In this document: one piece after another, positions 62,433 through 64,000 of the stretch
How positions within the stretch are numbered: position 1 is the first letter of the stretch
Layout: every line of letters begins with the position of its first letter
Source of the DNA: Ailanthus altissimus
Lineage: Eukaryota > Streptophyta > Magnoliopsida > Sapindales > Simaroubaceae
Assembly: GCA_946807835.1 (NCBI GenBank)
Contig: OX327711.1
Span: forward strand, 18,449,501 to 18,513,500
Direction: 5' to 3'
DNA: 64,000 nucleotides
Notes under the pieces: model-generated
The model's database searches: none
What the model saw: only the letters and a program-made list of their open reading frames with translations
What the model was told of the DNA's origin: nothing
Made by a program: the position numbers and the translations under genes

Positions 62433-63540
62433 ATGTATTTTGAGTAGTTAGAGGGGAGCTCCTAATGGCAAGAGATAGAAATAAACGTGCGCGGAGAATT
62501 ATATCTTGCGCTGGGAGAGCCCAACTTCAATTTTTTTAGCGGGCAATTCCGTTTTGTTTTTAACTTTTTTATTTAATCTTCCTGATCATGTACACTGCTT
62601 ACAGGGTTATTACACTGCATCAACGTATTTAAGTTCGCATAATAAATGCGTGTAAAGTTTGATGGACGGTGTGGGGAAGTTGGGAAGAGAATAATATAGT
62701 AGTTGGAGGAGCATGTGAAAATGGGAGTGATATTTGTGAAGAGATGGATTCTGCGAAGGGATACCTATCACCTGGTGGTGAATTATTGGGGGAGAGGAGG
62801 ATATGTGGGGCCATCTTATCCCCAGTGAAAGGCCAAAGGGAGAGGGCATGTCTTGTCCAATCGTAGTCTTTGGCTCTGTTTTCCAAATCCTTATCGTTTT
62901 TGGTGTGAGAGTGTGTGTTTATTACTCTAATTAGAATTTAGATGTAAATTTTCTCAAGGCGAGAAATGCAATGCTGAAATTACAAAGGGTTTGCTTTTTA
63001 ATGATATTTAATTGGCTAATAGATTTAAATGCATTAATTATTATTTTCATAAATTATCATTTTATGATTCCCTTTAAATTGCAAAATAATAATGGTCCTC
63101 CGTGACCTAATGCTTTTTTTTTTTAAGGAGACTGTGAAATAATATATTTCTCACAATATATTAACCAAAAATGCTCATTTCTCCCCATTTCACCCCTTTC
63201 AAAAACTAAAAACATCTCTTCTCTTTGATGGCAATTCTCTCTTGGCAAATTTTTTTTTAAATTCTCTTAAATTTATAAATTGGCTACAAACTTAGTATAT
63301 TTTAAAGATTTGATTTAAAATAATAAATTATGGAGTTAAAAAAAATTAAAAAAAATTAAAAAAATTAAAAAAATGTAAAAATTAATAAATTTTTATTCTA
63401 AATGTAGTTTTATGGTGTTTTGATTTATTTTATATTTAATTATTAGAAATATATAGATATAGTGTTAGTAAGGGATAAAATAAGTTAAAAATAAGTGTAA
63501 TGGGTTGAAAATAACTCAAAAAAGGTCGGATATGGCAAAT
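62433..63540. other. Translocator promoter region and intergenic DNA
   Basis: The upstream region of the translocator gene has no other recognised gene. It becomes strongly AT-rich after 62.9 kb. Confidence 0.5.
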
Positions 63541-64000
63541 TCTAACTATTTTTCTATACTGTTCGTAAAACGACATGCTACCGCGGTGGCCCACATGCTA
63601 TATCAGCTGACGTGCGTGCTATAGGAGTTATAGGATGACAATATGGCACACTAGGAGAGACTGCCCCTACTTGGTAGGTCGAGTTAGAAGCACAAGAAGT
63701 TAGAAAAGTAATATGAACCCCAAGGAGCCATTGTCCGACAAGTGGGCTTGTCTAATCTAAGAGAACCTCTCTCATCGATTGAGAATAGTATGTTTTTCCC
63801 CCAACTCACTTGAGAGTAAAAATGGAAGGGAATATAAGAAGATAAGTCGTTCAGGAAAGAAAAGTGGCCTCGAGGTAGGATGCCATAATGAAAATATGAT
63901 GACCAAGCACCTGCATACTCAGAAGTTAGGGACTCACGGTGAATGAGAAGAAACTAAGGTATGGAAAGGAACCTGCATACTGCATACTCAGAAGTTATGA
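63541..64000. other. Unassigned GC-richer terminal segment with a direct repeat
   Basis: The composition changes here to more balanced sequence. The phrase CTGCATACTCAGAAGTTA occurs at 63911-63928 and again at 63980-63997, 69 bp apart. This could be the start of a repeat family or retroelement that continues past the window edge. Confidence 0.4.

Noticed and set aside
1..64000. CRISPR arrays, operons, prophage or bacterial mobile systems
   Set aside because: Spliced plant genes, LTR and non-LTR retroelements and AT-rich intergenic DNA throughout; no regularly spaced short repeats or bacterial-type gene clusters are present.

Overview
This is a nuclear contig from a flowering plant. Genes are split by short AT-rich introns, intergenic DNA is long and AT-rich, and the protein families (Di19, NFD6, RLT homeobox-DDT, plastid triose-phosphate translocator, cotton-E6-like) are plant-specific. 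Protein similarity and gene structure suggest a woody eudicot, possibly a Citrus relative; that species guess is an inference from memory, not something the window proves.

Layout. 0.1-3.5 kb (-): a five-exon Di19 zinc-finger gene with an AT-AC (U12-type) intron. 6.4-8.0 kb (+): a two-exon OB-fold SOSS-B-like protein. 9.9-11.7 kb (-): an NFD6-like mitochondrial protein with two alternative last exons. 12.4-12.9 kb (-): a 'GWPLGL' family protein of unknown function, perhaps with a first exon near 14.3 kb. 14.4-21.6 kb: gene-free, with a 119-bp tandem repeat and a probable decayed LTR. 21.6-25.3 kb (-): a broken LINE carrying only ORF2. 25.9-26.9 kb (-): an E6-like secreted repeat protein. 27-31.5 kb: gene-free, with a SINE flanked by an 18-bp target duplication and degenerate tandem repeats. 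31.6-31.9 kb (-): a small frameshifted reading frame. 33.2-35.8 kb (-): a nine-exon coiled-coil/membrane gene that keeps every splice site but has two nonsense codons and one frameshift. 38.5-40.7 kb (+): a heat-shock type DNAJB chaperone with a heat-shock element. 41.5-56.6 kb (-): an intact 18-exon RLT homeobox-DDT chromatin gene (1743 codons) whose intron 11 carries a 5-kb Copia retrotransposon. 59.3-62.4 kb (-): the 12-exon chloroplast triose-phosphate/phosphate translocator. 62.4-64 kb: promoter and unassigned sequence.

The genes do not form a functional cluster; this is ordinary plant gene order, with each gene under its own promoter. I found no evidence for a new multi-gene system. The most interesting observations are the minor-spliceosome introns, the paired alternative terminal exons of NFD6, the recently decayed but structurally complete gene at 33-36 kb, and the transposable-element history (SINE, LINE, Copia inside a chromatin-regulator intron). 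Exon coordinates were derived by hand from reading frames and splice sites, and were checked for frame continuity.
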